A DNA stretch of 64,000 nt from Massilia terrae (lineage in GTDB: Bacteria; Pseudomonadota; Gammaproteobacteria; Burkholderiales; Burkholderiaceae_D): the NCBI RefSeq assembly GCF_024753145.1, contig NZ_JANUGU010000009.1, positions 62,001-126,000 of the forward strand. The letters are read 5' to 3'. A program made the translations under genes and the position numbers. A model generated the notes under the pieces. That model was not told the origin of the DNA and ran no database searches. It saw only the letters and a program-made list of their open reading frames with translations. Positions 56,332-64,000 of the stretch are shown piece after piece (the first letter of the stretch is position 1; the number at the start of each line of letters is the position of its first letter).

Positions 56332-57891
56332 ATGCAAGTCATCAGCGCGGATGCAGCGGCATCCTTGATCAAGGACGAGTCCACGGTTTTCCTCGGTGGC
56401 CTGGCGATGATGGGATTGGCAGAGGAAGTGCTGGTCGCCCTCGAACGCCGCTTCCTGGCGGACGGCCATCCACGCCAGCTGACCACCTGGGCCTGTGGCG
56501 CGATTGGCAACAGCGGCACCGGAGGCATGGTCCATTTCGCCCACAAGGGCATGATCAAGCGCACGGTCGCGGGCCACTTCGGCCAGACCGGCAAGGAACT
56601 GATGGGGATGATCTACGCGAACGAGGTCGAGGCCTACAACTTCCCGCAAGGCTCGCTGTCGCACCTGACCCGCCACATCGCCGCCCGCACCCCGGGCCTC
56701 CTCACCAAGGTCGGCCTGGGCACCTTCGTCGATCCGCGCCAGCAGGGCGGCAAGCTGAATCCCTCGGCGGCCGAGGACCTCGTGCACCTGGCCGAATTCG
56801 GCGGCGAGGAATGGCTGCACTACCCCTGCCCCCACATCGACGTCGCGATCATCCGCGGCACGGTGGCCGATGAAAAAGGCAACCTCACCCTGGACAAGGA
56901 AGGCGTGCACCTGGAGCAGTTGCAGATCGCCCAGGCCGCGCGCGCCTGTGGCGGCATCGTCATCGCCCAGGTCGAGCAGGTGGTGCAGGAAGGCAGCCTG
57001 CATCCGAAGCGGGTGAAAGTGCCGGGCTACCTGGTCGATTATGTCGTCGTCGGCAAGCCGGAAACCCACATGCAGTCGATCACCACCCAGTTCAACCCGG
57101 CACTGTGCGGCGACATCCGGGTGCCGGTCAGCTCCCTCAAGCCAATGGCGCTGGACGAGCGCAAGGTGATCGCAAGGCGCGCGGCGATGGAGCTCAGGCG
57201 CGGCGCAATCACCAACCTCGGCATCGGCATCCCGGCCGGTATTCCCGCCATCGCGGCGGAGGAAGGCGTGGCCGACCTGCTCACGCTCAGCATCGAAAGC
57301 GGCGTCAATGGCGGCATCCCGGCGCAGGGCGGCGACTTCGCGCTCGCCTACAACGCCGAATCGATCATCGACCAGTCGGCGCAGTTCGACTTCTACGACG
57401 GCGGCGGCCTCGATGCCAGTTTCCTCGGCCTGGCGCAGACCGACAACCACGGCAACGTCAACGTCAGCATGTTCAACGGACGCCCCGTCGGCTGCGGCGG
57501 CTTCATCAACATCACGCGCTCCACCCCGACGCTGGTGTTCTGCGGCACCTTTACCGCGGGCGGACTGGAGGTCGCCGTTGACGACGGCGCCCTGCGTATC
57601 GTGCAGGAAGGCCGGGCCCGCAAATTCATCGAACAGGTCGAACAGATCACCTTCAACGGCGCCGACGCCGCCCGCCGCGGCCAGCGCGTGCTGTTCGTCA
57701 CCGAGCGCGCCGTATTTACGCTGACCGCCGACGGCCTGGAACTGACCGAGATCGCGCCGGGAATCGACATGGAACGCGACGTGCTGGCCCACATGGGTTT
57801 CCGCCCCATCATCCGCTCGCCACGCACCATGGACGCCGGCCTGTTCAAGGAACACTGGGGTGGCCTGAAGGCCGCGCTGCTGGCGCAATGA
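56332..57891 (+). CDS. family I CoA-transferase (propionate CoA-transferase/YdiF-like)
   Basis: This 519-residue protein is a fused alpha-beta family I CoA-transferase. The catalytic Glu322 is in LSIESGVNGG; the first half has the FLGGLAMMGLAEE start. I chose ATG 56332 with GGAG 6 nt upstream; an in-frame TTG at 56320 lacks a site. It transfers CoA between short or aromatic acids, and could load hydroxycinnamates with CoA from acetyl-CoA, or recover CoA from the thiolase product. It is divergent from the enoyl-CoA hydratase operon and shares its control region. Confidence 0.87.
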   Translation: MQVISADAAASLIKDESTVFLGGLAMMGLAEEVLVALERRFLADGHPRQLTTWACGAIGNSGTGGMVHFAHKGMIKRTVAGHFGQTGKELMGMIYANEVEAYNFPQGSLSHLTRHIAARTPGLLTKVGLGTFVDPRQQGGKLNPSAAEDLVHLAEFGGEEWLHYPCPHIDVAIIRGTVADEKGNLTLDKEGVHLEQLQIAQAARACGGIVIAQVEQVVQEGSLHPKRVKVPGYLVDYVVVGKPETHMQSITTQFNPALCGDIRVPVSSLKPMALDERKVIARRAAMELRRGAITNLGIGIPAGIPAIAAEEGVADLLTLSIESGVNGGIPAQGGDFALAYNAESIIDQSAQFDFYDGGGLDASFLGLAQTDNHGNVNVSMFNGRPVGCGGFINITRSTPTLVFCGTFTAGGLEVAVDDGALRIVQEGRARKFIEQVEQITFNGADAARRGQRVLFVTERAVFTLTADGLELTEIAPGIDMERDVLAHMGFRPIIRSPRTMDAGLFKEHWGGLKAALLAQ

Positions 57892-57946
57892 TCCAGGCCA
57901 TGCACACGGCATCGGATGGTTTTCCGGCTAATCTTTTTGGCCTATA

Positions 57947-57967
57947 ATCGTTTCCTTTTGAAACGAT
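57947..57967 (+). promoter_or_regulatory. palindrome before the MarR gene
   Basis: A perfect 8-bp inverted repeat, ATCGTTTC / GAAACGAT, with a 5-nt centre lies 8 nt before the MarR start codon. It is a likely autoregulatory operator. It differs from the GTTAT-N5-ATAAC sites but shares the 5-nt spacing. Confidence 0.6.
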
Positions 57968-57975
57968 AATCCGCC

Positions 57976-58476
57976 ATGGCCACCCGACAAAATGTGAAGC
58001 TCGCCAGCGCGGTCCAGGAGGCCGCGGGGCAGCCGCTCGACCAGAGCCTGCTGCTCAACCTGGTCGGCTACAACTGCCGCCGTGCCTACCTGACCATCAT
58101 CCCGCTGTTCGAAGAGCGGATGAAAAAGTTCAACCTGCGCGCGGTGGATTTCACCGTGCTCACGCTGCTGCACGCAAATCCCAACATCACGCAAAAGCGC
58201 CTGTCGAAGGCGGTCAACGTGTCGCCGCCCAACCTGGCGATCCTGCTCGACCGGCTGGAGGAGCGCGGCCTGGTCATGCGCCAGCGCAATCCGCTGGACA
58301 AGCGCTCGCAGGCGCTGGTGCTGACCGCCGAGGGCACCAAGCTGTGCCTGAAGGCGGAAAAGACGGTGACCGAGCTCGAACTCGAGGCCACCTCGATGCT
58401 GAGCGATGCCGAGCGCGCGCAGCTCGTGTCGCTCCTGCAGAAAATCTTCATCCGCGAGGAAGAAGCGGAAGGCTGA
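57976..58476 (+). CDS. MarR-family regulator
   Basis: This 166-residue protein has the MarR winged HTH: ITQKRLSKAVNVSPPNLAILLDRLEERGLV followed (in parts) by the wing NPLDKRSQALVLTAEG. It lies next to the feruloyl-CoA genes, like CouR, FerC or HcaR-type repressors that sense hydroxycinnamoyl-CoA. It is the best candidate to bind the operators at 56243 and 56286, and perhaps the other palindromes in the window. Confidence 0.88.
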   Translation: MATRQNVKLASAVQEAAGQPLDQSLLLNLVGYNCRRAYLTIIPLFEERMKKFNLRAVDFTVLTLLHANPNITQKRLSKAVNVSPPNLAILLDRLEERGLVMRQRNPLDKRSQALVLTAEGTKLCLKAEKTVTELELEATSMLSDAERAQLVSLLQKIFIREEEAEG

Positions 58477-58629
58477 GCACACGGCGGCCTGCTGCTGCTT
58501 TTTTAGGCAAAGTAAGGGGAGGCCCACAACCACGGGCTATCCCGCAAAGCGCACCCTGCAATTTCCGGCGCTTATCCACATTTTTTGTGGACAATCCGGC
58601 TCCAGCGCATCGGACGCCAGCCGGCGAAA

Positions 58630-58728
58630 CTACAGATCCAGGGTCAGAAATGGCGTCCTGGATCGTGAACAGCACGGCGTGAACTGGTCGTTCGCCGCTC
58701 GCTCCTCATCGGTCAGGTACATGTCGCG
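58630..58728 (-). pseudogene. 3' remnant of a VanB-type oxygenase reductase gene
   Basis: The minus strand encodes [20 protein letters not shown] followed by TPFLTLDL and a stop, which is the standard C-terminal tail of vanillate O-demethylase/phthalate dioxygenase reductases, including the last iron-sulfur Cys. It also resembles the tail of the protein ending at 1841. The homology begins about residue 32 of a short open frame; the codons before it are unrelated. So about 31 codons and the natural stop survive while the rest of the gene is gone. Confidence 0.8.
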
Positions 58729-58821
58729 AGATCCGGCGCCGGCCATCGCCAGGATCGACATGACACCGCCTAGAATCCTAACGAAAACGCGGGAACCTCC
58801 AACAACTCGGCCATTGGGCAC

Positions 58822-58845
58822 AAAAAAACCTCTGAAAATCAGAGG
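58822..58845 (-). terminator. rho-independent terminator of tRNA-Ser
   Basis: CCTCTGA and TCAGAGG form a perfect 7-bp stem with a 3-nt loop, followed on the minus strand by seven T. It begins 13 nt after the tRNA 3' end. Confidence 0.88.
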
Positions 58846-58858
58846 CTTTGAAGTTTCC

Positions 58859-58948
58859 TGGCGGAAGCGGTGAGATTCGAACTCACGAACGGGTTCCCCC
58901 GTCGGCAGTTTTCAAGACTGCTGCCTTCAACCACTCGGCCACGCTTCC
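58859..58948 (-). tRNA. tRNA-Ser (anticodon UGA)
   Basis: On the minus strand the 90-nt gene starts GGAAGCGTGGCCGAGTGG, has the anticodon loop CTTGAAA, a long variable arm, the T-loop GTTCGAATC, and ends CGCTTCC-G-CCA with the CCA encoded. The acceptor stem pairs fully. The long variable arm is typical of serine tRNAs. Confidence 0.97.
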
Positions 58949-59029
58949 TTGGAGAACCGGCATTATACATAAACCATTGCTGGGCGGGCGGCTGCACGCT
59001 GGCGTCCCGAGCTGAGCTTGCAAAATGGG

Positions 59030-59049
59030 GTTCCCGCTTGCGCGGGAAC
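59030..59049. repeat. short GC hairpin, REP-like
   Basis: GTTCCCGC and GCGGGAAC form a perfect 8-bp stem over TTGC. It lies between the tRNA and the convergent-side end of the GGDEF/EAL gene. Such hairpins are common dispersed repeats; there is no T-run, so it is not a clear terminator. Confidence 0.45.
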
Positions 59050-59063
59050 GACGATATCGATTT

Positions 59064-61097
59064 CTAAGCGGTCAACAGCCAGTTCTCGCGCAGGCCAAGC
59101 TCGAAATCGCCGGCCGGCAGCGGCTTGGCGTACAGGTAGCCCTGCACCTCATCGCAACCGGACTGACGCAGGAATTCCAGCTGGTCCAGCGTTTCCACAC
59201 CCTCCGCGATCACGCGGTGGCGCAGCTGGCGGCCGATGCTGATGATGGTGCCGGCGATCGCGCAGTCGCTGGCGTCGTGCGGGATACCGGTGGTGAACGA
59301 GCGGTCGATCTTGAGCGTGTTGATGGGGAAGCGCTTCAGGTACGACAGGCTCGAATAGCCCGTGCCGAAATCGTCCAGCGACAGCGCCACGCCCAGGCGG
59401 TTGATGCGGTCCATGATGCCGATCACGCGCTCGATATCGTGCATCAGCGTGCTCTCCGTGATCTCCAGCTCCAGCCACGACGGATCGAGCTTGTAGCGCT
59501 TGAGCGTGTCCGCCACTCTGCCCGGCAGCGATGGCGTGAATTCGCGCGCGGACACGTTCACCGCGAGCCGCAGCGGCGGCAACCCGGCGCGCTGCCAGAT
59601 CGCGGCTTGCGCGCAGGCCTGCTCCAGCACCCACTCGCCAAGCTGCACGATCAGGCCCGTGGTCTCGGCCATCGGGATGAATTCGGCCGGCGGAACGATG
59701 CCGCGCTCCGGATGCAACCAGCGCACCAGCGCCTCGGCGCCGACGATATGGCCGGTGAGGATGTCGAACTTGGGCTGGTAGTAAAGCGCCAGCTCGCCGT
59801 GACCCAGTGCGTGGCGCAGGCCGGATTCGACCCGCATCCGTTCCTGCATCCCCTGGTTCATCTCGGTGCTGTAGAAGGCCACGCTGCGGTCCGGATTGTC
59901 GCTGGTCTGCTTGGCGCGCTCCATCGCGATGTCGGCCATGCGCAGCAGGCTCTCGGCGTCATCGCCGTCGGTCGGGTAGACGCTGATGCCGACGCTGGCG
60001 CCGACGCGCAGCTCGTGGCCGTCGACCACGAACGGCGCCTCCAGCGCGGCCTGCAGTTTCTGCGCTACCGTGGTGGCTTCAAAGTGCTGGCGGATGTCGA
60101 ACAGGCCGACCGCGAATTCGTCGCCCGAGAGCCGCGCCAGCACGTCTTCCTCGCGCAGCGCGTCCTTGAAACGCCGCGCCACAAGGCGCAGCAGCTCGTT
60201 GCCGATCTGGCGGCCGAGCGTGCCGTTCACCAGCTTGAAGCGGTTCAGGTCGACGAACAGGATGCAGCCGGTGCCGAAATTGCGTTGCGCGACCATCAGC
60301 GCCTGGTCGACCAGGCGCGCGAACAGGGTGCGGTTCGGCAGGCCGGTCAGTTCGTCGTAATAGGCCAGGTGGTTGAGGCGTTCCTCGGCCAGCTTGCGTT
60401 CAGTAATGTCGGTCAGGTAGGCGATCAGGCCGACCGGCTTTTCCTCCAGGTCGCATAGTGGCGACAGCGACAGGCTGGCCCAGAATTCTTCACCGGACTT
60501 GCGCTTGCGCCGCACCTCCATCATGCGGCCGCCGTGTTCGGCGAAGCTGTCCGGGAAGCCGCCCTCTTCGTCCGCGTACAGGAACAGGATGTGGGTGCCG
60601 ACCGCCTCCAGCGCGGTGTAGCCGAACATGCGCTCGGCGCCCTTGTTCCAGCTGGTGATGTAGCCGAGAAGGTCGGTGGTCAGCACCGATTCATGGATCT
60701 GGTCAAGGATCTGCGACTGGTGCGCGAGCTGCCCTTCGACCTGCGCGTAGGCGCGCGTGGCGCGCTGCGCCATCGACTGCACCTGCAGCAGGGTCGCGGT
60801 CAGCGCACCGAGGCTCGCCAGTTCGCGCCGCTGCGCGTCGTTGAAGTCGCCCGTCAGTTCGAAGTAGCCGAACTGGATGCCGTCCGCTTCCACCGTTTGC
60901 CGCAGCACGCCGCCAAAGGCCTCGGCGGGCGCCTGGCCGTCCAGCGGAATGTAGGCGCCGTGCGGACTGCCGAGCAGCGCGCGGGCGATCCGTCCCAGTT
61001 CGTCGACCAGGTTTTCGCCACGTAGGCGCAGCACGGCATCGCACACGGCGGCATTGGCGGCCGCGAAGTCGATGCGCTCGACCCGGTGCTCAGACAT
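59064..61097 (-). CDS. PAS-GGDEF-EAL cyclic-di-GMP signalling protein
   Basis: This 677-residue cytoplasmic protein has an N-terminal region (to about residue 125) of unclear fold, a PAS domain (about 130-245, ILDQIHESVLTTDLLGYITSWN), a GGDEF domain (LSGDEFAVG, with Ser for the first Gly) and an EAL domain (GAEALVRW, then DDFGTGYSSL and AEGVET). EAL residues for c-di-GMP hydrolysis are present; the GGDEF site is slightly altered and may still work. I chose ATG 61097. It overlaps the HDOD gene by 8 nt, so the two are co-expressed. Confidence 0.9.
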   Translation of the reverse strand: MSEHRVERIDFAAANAAVCDAVLRLRGENLVDELGRIARALLGSPHGAYIPLDGQAPAEAFGGVLRQTVEADGIQFGYFELTGDFNDAQRRELASLGALTATLLQVQSMAQRATRAYAQVEGQLAHQSQILDQIHESVLTTDLLGYITSWNKGAERMFGYTALEAVGTHILFLYADEEGGFPDSFAEHGGRMMEVRRKRKSGEEFWASLSLSPLCDLEEKPVGLIAYLTDITERKLAEERLNHLAYYDELTGLPNRTLFARLVDQALMVAQRNFGTGCILFVDLNRFKLVNGTLGRQIGNELLRLVARRFKDALREEDVLARLSGDEFAVGLFDIRQHFEATTVAQKLQAALEAPFVVDGHELRVGASVGISVYPTDGDDAESLLRMADIAMERAKQTSDNPDRSVAFYSTEMNQGMQERMRVESGLRHALGHGELALYYQPKFDILTGHIVGAEALVRWLHPERGIVPPAEFIPMAETTGLIVQLGEWVLEQACAQAAIWQRAGLPPLRLAVNVSAREFTPSLPGRVADTLKRYKLDPSWLELEITESTLMHDIERVIGIMDRINRLGVALSLDDFGTGYSSLSYLKRFPINTLKIDRSFTTGIPHDASDCAIAGTIISIGRQLRHRVIAEGVETLDQLEFLRQSGCDEVQGYLYAKPLPAGDFELGLRENWLLTA

Positions 61098-62250
61098 TGC
61101 GGCCCACCTGTATCGCCCATTGCCAGCCCTGCAGCTGGCTGCGCCACCAGATGTCGGCGGCGATGCCGGCCTGCTCGTGGCGGTCGACATCCGCACGGCT
61201 TTCGACCAGCGCCAGTTGCTCGCCCAGCTGTCCTTCCCGTCGCAGCAGCGCGCTGAGTGCGTGCTTCGGCAGGCGCAGGGCGCCGATGATGTCTTCCATC
61301 GGAGTGTCGAACAGCCGGTCGAGCAGCGAGAATGCGCCGATCATGAATGCGAGGTCTTGCTGGTCGCGGTCGCCGCCGTGCTCGCGGCACAGGGCTTCCA
61401 GCTGCGCGCCGCGCATCGCGGCCAGCGGCAGCAGCAGGTTGGGCGGACCGTCCGCCCGCTGGCGCGCGTACAGCAGCAGCTGCAGCCAGCGCTGCAGCTG
61501 GCGCCGGCCCAGCACGTGGATCGCCTGCGAGAAGCTGACGATTTCGATGTCGACGCTGAACGCGGCCGAGTTGACGAGTTTGAGCAGGTGGAAGGACAGC
61601 GCCAGGTCCAGCTTGAGCATCTGTTCGAGTTCGCGCGTTTCGGCGTCGCGCGCCAGCAGCGCAAGCAGCGCCAGCAAGCGGCGGCGCGAAGTGCCGTCGT
61701 GGCCGGAATCGGGCTGCGGCGTGGTCATCGGGTAGGCGCCGCAGAACCACTCGTAGCCGGCGGCTTCGCATTCGGCGAAACGCGCGGCGTCGCCGACGTT
61801 GTAGGCCAGGTGCGGTCCAAACAGCGGCGAGACCGGCGCCGGCGCGGCTTGCGCGCAATCGCGGGCGCCGGTACGCAGGCACGACGGCAGCTTGACGCCT
61901 TCCGGCGCGGCGCCGTCGGCCAGCACGCGGTAGCCCTCTCCGGCCAGGCGCTCGGCGGCGCGTGCTTCCGCCTCGCTGGCGAGGACGGCGGCGGGGAAAA
62001 TGAAGACGACGCGGTTCGGGGGAAGGATGCTGCAGAGTGAAGGCGTCAGCGCCTCCGCGGAATCCAGCGGAAGCATGCAGTCCAGCGGCGCAATGGCCGC
62101 CAGCAGGTCCGGTGTGCCGAACAGGGCGCGCAGCGAGTCGGCGACAGCGGCGCGCTGCGGCCGCAATATCAACGCAACCCACTCGTTCTGCGCGCTGGCT
62201 ACGAACTCATGGTCGACCAACGGGAACCGGGCGGCATCCAATGGAAGCAT
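61090..62250 (-). CDS. HDOD-domain signalling protein (YuxH-like)
   Basis: This 386-residue protein has a C-terminal HDOD domain (about 185-370, LALSFHLLKLVNSAAFSV and IHVLGRRQLQRWLQLLL) and an N-terminal region like a degenerate EAL domain without the catalytic signature. Such proteins take part in c-di-GMP or stress signalling without known enzyme activity. It lies directly before the GGDEF/EAL gene. Confidence 0.82.
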   Translation of the reverse strand: MLPLDAARFPLVDHEFVASAQNEWVALILRPQRAAVADSLRALFGTPDLLAAIAPLDCMLPLDSAEALTPSLCSILPPNRVVFIFPAAVLASEAEARAAERLAGEGYRVLADGAAPEGVKLPSCLRTGARDCAQAAPAPVSPLFGPHLAYNVGDAARFAECEAAGYEWFCGAYPMTTPQPDSGHDGTSRRRLLALLALLARDAETRELEQMLKLDLALSFHLLKLVNSAAFSVDIEIVSFSQAIHVLGRRQLQRWLQLLLYARQRADGPPNLLLPLAAMRGAQLEALCREHGGDRDQQDLAFMIGAFSLLDRLFDTPMEDIIGALRLPKHALSALLRREGQLGEQLALVESRADVDRHEQAGIAADIWWRSQLQGWQWAIQVGRNV

Positions 62251-62369
62251 TGGGCAATTCTCAGTGGATAGTGCGTCAATCTTAGTGGAATGATTATATT
62301 AACGCAACAAAAAATGCCGATCAGATGGTGGGGACATATGTATCGTTGCTCGAGTGCATGAACGCACGC

Positions 62370-62987
62370 TTACAACGGTGAACCGAGATGCTGGACCGCG
62401 AAGCGAATCAGCTCCGCCTGGCCTTCGATCCCCAGCTTGCGCTTGATGTTCAGGCGATGGGTCTCGACCGTGCGCACCGACAGCGCCAGGTCGCGCGCGA
62501 TCTGTTTATTGGACTGGCCGCTGGCGATATGGCGCAGCACTTCCTGCTCGCGCACGGTCAGCTGGTTGTCTTGCTGCGACGGCCGCGCGAGCTGGCGCGC
62601 CAGCGCCGGGCTGTAGTAGATCCCGCCCGCCATCACGGTGTCGATCGCCAGCACGATGTCCTTGCCTGGCGCGTCCTTCAGCACGTAGCCGCGCGCACCG
62701 GCCTGGATCGCCTGCGTCACGTATTCGAGCTTGTCGTGCATCGACAGCATCAGCACCGCGATGTCCGGATAGCGCCGCACCAGCTGGGCCGTGGCCTCGA
62801 TGCCGCTGGCGCCGCGCATATTGATGTCCATGAGGACCAGGTTGGCCTCGCCGGCACGTTCCAGCGCTTCGTCCGCGCTGCCGGCTTCCGCCACCACGCT
62901 GAAATGCGGCACCGCTTCCAGCCGCGCGCGCAGGCCGTCGCGCACCAGCGGGTGGTCATCGACCAGCAGGATCCGAACCGCCGTCAT
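62370..62987 (-). CDS. NarL/FixJ-family response regulator
   Basis: This 205-residue protein has a receiver domain with the phosphorylated Asp54 (VLMDINMRG), acidic residues in VDDH, and a C-terminal LuxR-type HTH (LTVREQEVLRHIASGQSNKQ). Its start overlaps the stop of the kinase gene as ATGA, so they form one two-component system. Targets unknown. Confidence 0.93.
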   Translation of the reverse strand: MTAVRILLVDDHPLVRDGLRARLEAVPHFSVVAEAGSADEALERAGEANLVLMDINMRGASGIEATAQLVRRYPDIAVLMLSMHDKLEYVTQAIQAGARGYVLKDAPGKDIVLAIDTVMAGGIYYSPALARQLARPSQQDNQLTVREQEVLRHIASGQSNKQIARDLALSVRTVETHRLNIKRKLGIEGQAELIRFAVQHLGSPL

Positions 62988-64000
62988 GCCGCCTCCTTCG
63001 CCAGTTCGACGCTGGCCCGCACCACCGTGCCCTGGGTCGACGAATCGATGCGCAAGGTGCCGCCGATCGCGTCCATCCGTTCGATCATATTGCGCAGGCC
63101 GATGCCGCGCTGCGGGTGCACGGCCACGCTTTGGGAATCGAAGCCGTTGCCGTCATCGATCACGTGCAGGTCCAGCTTGCGGCCGAGGCGCGTGAGCGAA
63201 ATGGCGACGCTGTGCGCGGCGGCGTGGCGCTCGATATTGGTCAGCGCCTCCTGGGCGATGCGGAACAGGACCGTGGCCACCACCGGCGGCACGCCTTCGG
63301 TTTCGCCCTGCTCGCTGAACTTCACCTCGATGCCACTGTGCTCGGCGAATTCCTGCGCCAGGTGATCGAGCGCGGCGGCCAGGCCAAGGTCGTCCAGCAG
63401 CGCCGGACGCAGGTCGTGCGAGATGCGGCGCACTTCGCCCAGCACCTTGTTCAGTTCCTCGGCGGTGCGCTCGAAGCGGGCGCGCGCCTCCTGCTGGTCG
63501 GCCGCGCTGCCGGTCAGCTTGATGATGCCGGCCTCGATCTGCAGCTTGATCGACACCAGCCACTGGCTGATCCCGTCATGCAGGTCGCGCGACAGGCGCG
63601 CGCGCTCGTGCTCCTGCGATTCGACCACCCGCTGCGCCAGCGCCTTGAGGGTGGCGTCGGCCACGCGGTGTTCGCTGATGTTGAGCAGCAGCCCGCAGCC
63701 GCCGACTACCACTGACGACAGGATCGCCAGCCCGGCGATCCACCACATCGTGTCCGCGATATTGGCCGACTCCTGCGCGTCGACCTTGGCCAGCGCGGCG
63801 TTGACGTCGTCCAGGTAGATCCCCGTGCCCATCATCCAGTTCCACGTCCGGATCGGCACCACGTAGCCCAGCTTGGCCACCTCCTGCCCGGTCGAGGGCT
63901 TGGCCCAGTTGTAGCGCTCGAAGCCGCCGCCCGCCCGGGTGCGCGCCAGCAGGCGCTGGATGGTGGGCGCGCCTTCGGCATCGCGCAGGTTGAACAGGTT
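62984..64000 (-). CDS. Cache-domain sensor histidine kinase (5' end cut by window)
   Basis: The frame is open to the right edge. The in-window part starts in a single-Cache sensing domain (GGGFERYNWAKPSTG ... WNWMMGTGIYLDDV), followed by a membrane helix (IAGLAILSSVVVGGCGLLL), a HisKA_3 domain with the phosphorylated His in SRDLHDGISQ, and an ATPase domain (NIERHAAAHSV N-box, DDGNGFD, RGIGLRNM). Cache kinases of this type sense small molecules in the periplasm. It works with the response regulator that overlaps it. Confidence 0.92.
   Translation of the reverse strand, partial: NLFNLRDAEGAPTIQRLLARTRAGGGFERYNWAKPSTGQEVAKLGYVVPIRTWNWMMGTGIYLDDVNAALAKVDAQESANIADTMWWIAGLAILSSVVVGGCGLLLNISEHRVADATLKALAQRVVESQEHERARLSRDLHDGISQWLVSIKLQIEAGIIKLTGSAADQQEARARFERTAEELNKVLGEVRRISHDLRPALLDDLGLAAALDHLAQEFAEHSGIEVKFSEQGETEGVPPVVATVLFRIAQEALTNIERHAAAHSVAISLTRLGRKLDLHVIDDGNGFDSQSVAVHPQRGIGLRNMIERMDAIGGTLRIDSSTQGTVVRASVELAKEAA

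Larger units (their letters stand above)
58477..58858. other. 382-bp stretch without an intact gene
   Basis: It holds the end of the MarR transcript, a truncated vanB-type gene end (58630-58728) and the tRNA terminator (58822-58845). I see no intact gene, promoter or mobile element in it. Confidence 0.5.

Overview
The window is GC-rich chromosomal DNA, almost fully coding, with compact ATGA-overlapped operons, TonB-dependent receptors and a protocatechuate 4,5-cleavage pathway. This fits a betaproteobacterium of the Oxalobacteraceae (Massilia/Duganella type). The taxon is an inference from gene content and style; no marker gene such as rRNA is present.

About 58 kb (1-58.5 kb) is one large island for uptake and breakdown of plant phenolics and their esters. 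(a) Operon 15105->1985 (minus): TonB receptor, tannase/feruloyl-esterase-family enzyme, beta-lactamase-fold esterase, secreted alpha/beta hydrolase, a glycyl radical enzyme (GRE) with no activase nearby, an MFS transporter, an aldo/keto reductase and a second tannase-family enzyme. (b) 15.4-25.8 kb: P450 plus MFS exporter/importer, a small HTH protein, a second secreted hydrolase, a diheme cytochrome c plus OmpA-like pair, and a TonB receptor plus hydrolase pair. (c) 25.9-37.5 kb: pobA/pobR and the full ring-cleavage operon galD-MFS-ligJ-ligK-ligI-ligA-ligB-ligC-aldo/keto reductase, with a divergent LysR gene. These convert 4-hydroxybenzoate to protocatechuate, and protocatechuate or gallate to pyruvate and oxaloacetate. 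(d) Operon 50353->37490 (minus): TonB receptor, secreted hydrolase, CocE-type esterase, CapA-family protein, two 2-hydroxyacyl-CoA-dehydratase-like subunits, a CaiB/BaiF CoA-transferase, an MFS transporter and another hydrolase. (e) 51.5-58.5 kb: feruloyl-CoA synthetase-like ligase, enoyl-CoA hydratase, thiolase, SDR, a family I CoA-transferase and a MarR regulator, i.e. CoA-dependent side-chain shortening of hydroxycinnamates.

Seven 15-bp palindromes of the form GTTAT-N5-ATAAC lie at the promoters of operons a, b, d and e, mostly on top of the predicted -10 box. None is seen at the pob or lig promoters. This suggests one local repressor controls the ester/CoA part of the island, while PobR and the LysR protein control ring cleavage.

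From 58.5 kb the content changes: a 31-codon remnant of a VanB-type reductase, tRNA-Ser(UGA), then housekeeping signalling genes (GGDEF/EAL protein, HDOD protein, NarL-type response regulator, and a Cache-type histidine kinase cut by the window end). The first gene is also cut by the window edge. I saw no insertion sequence, CRISPR array or rRNA.
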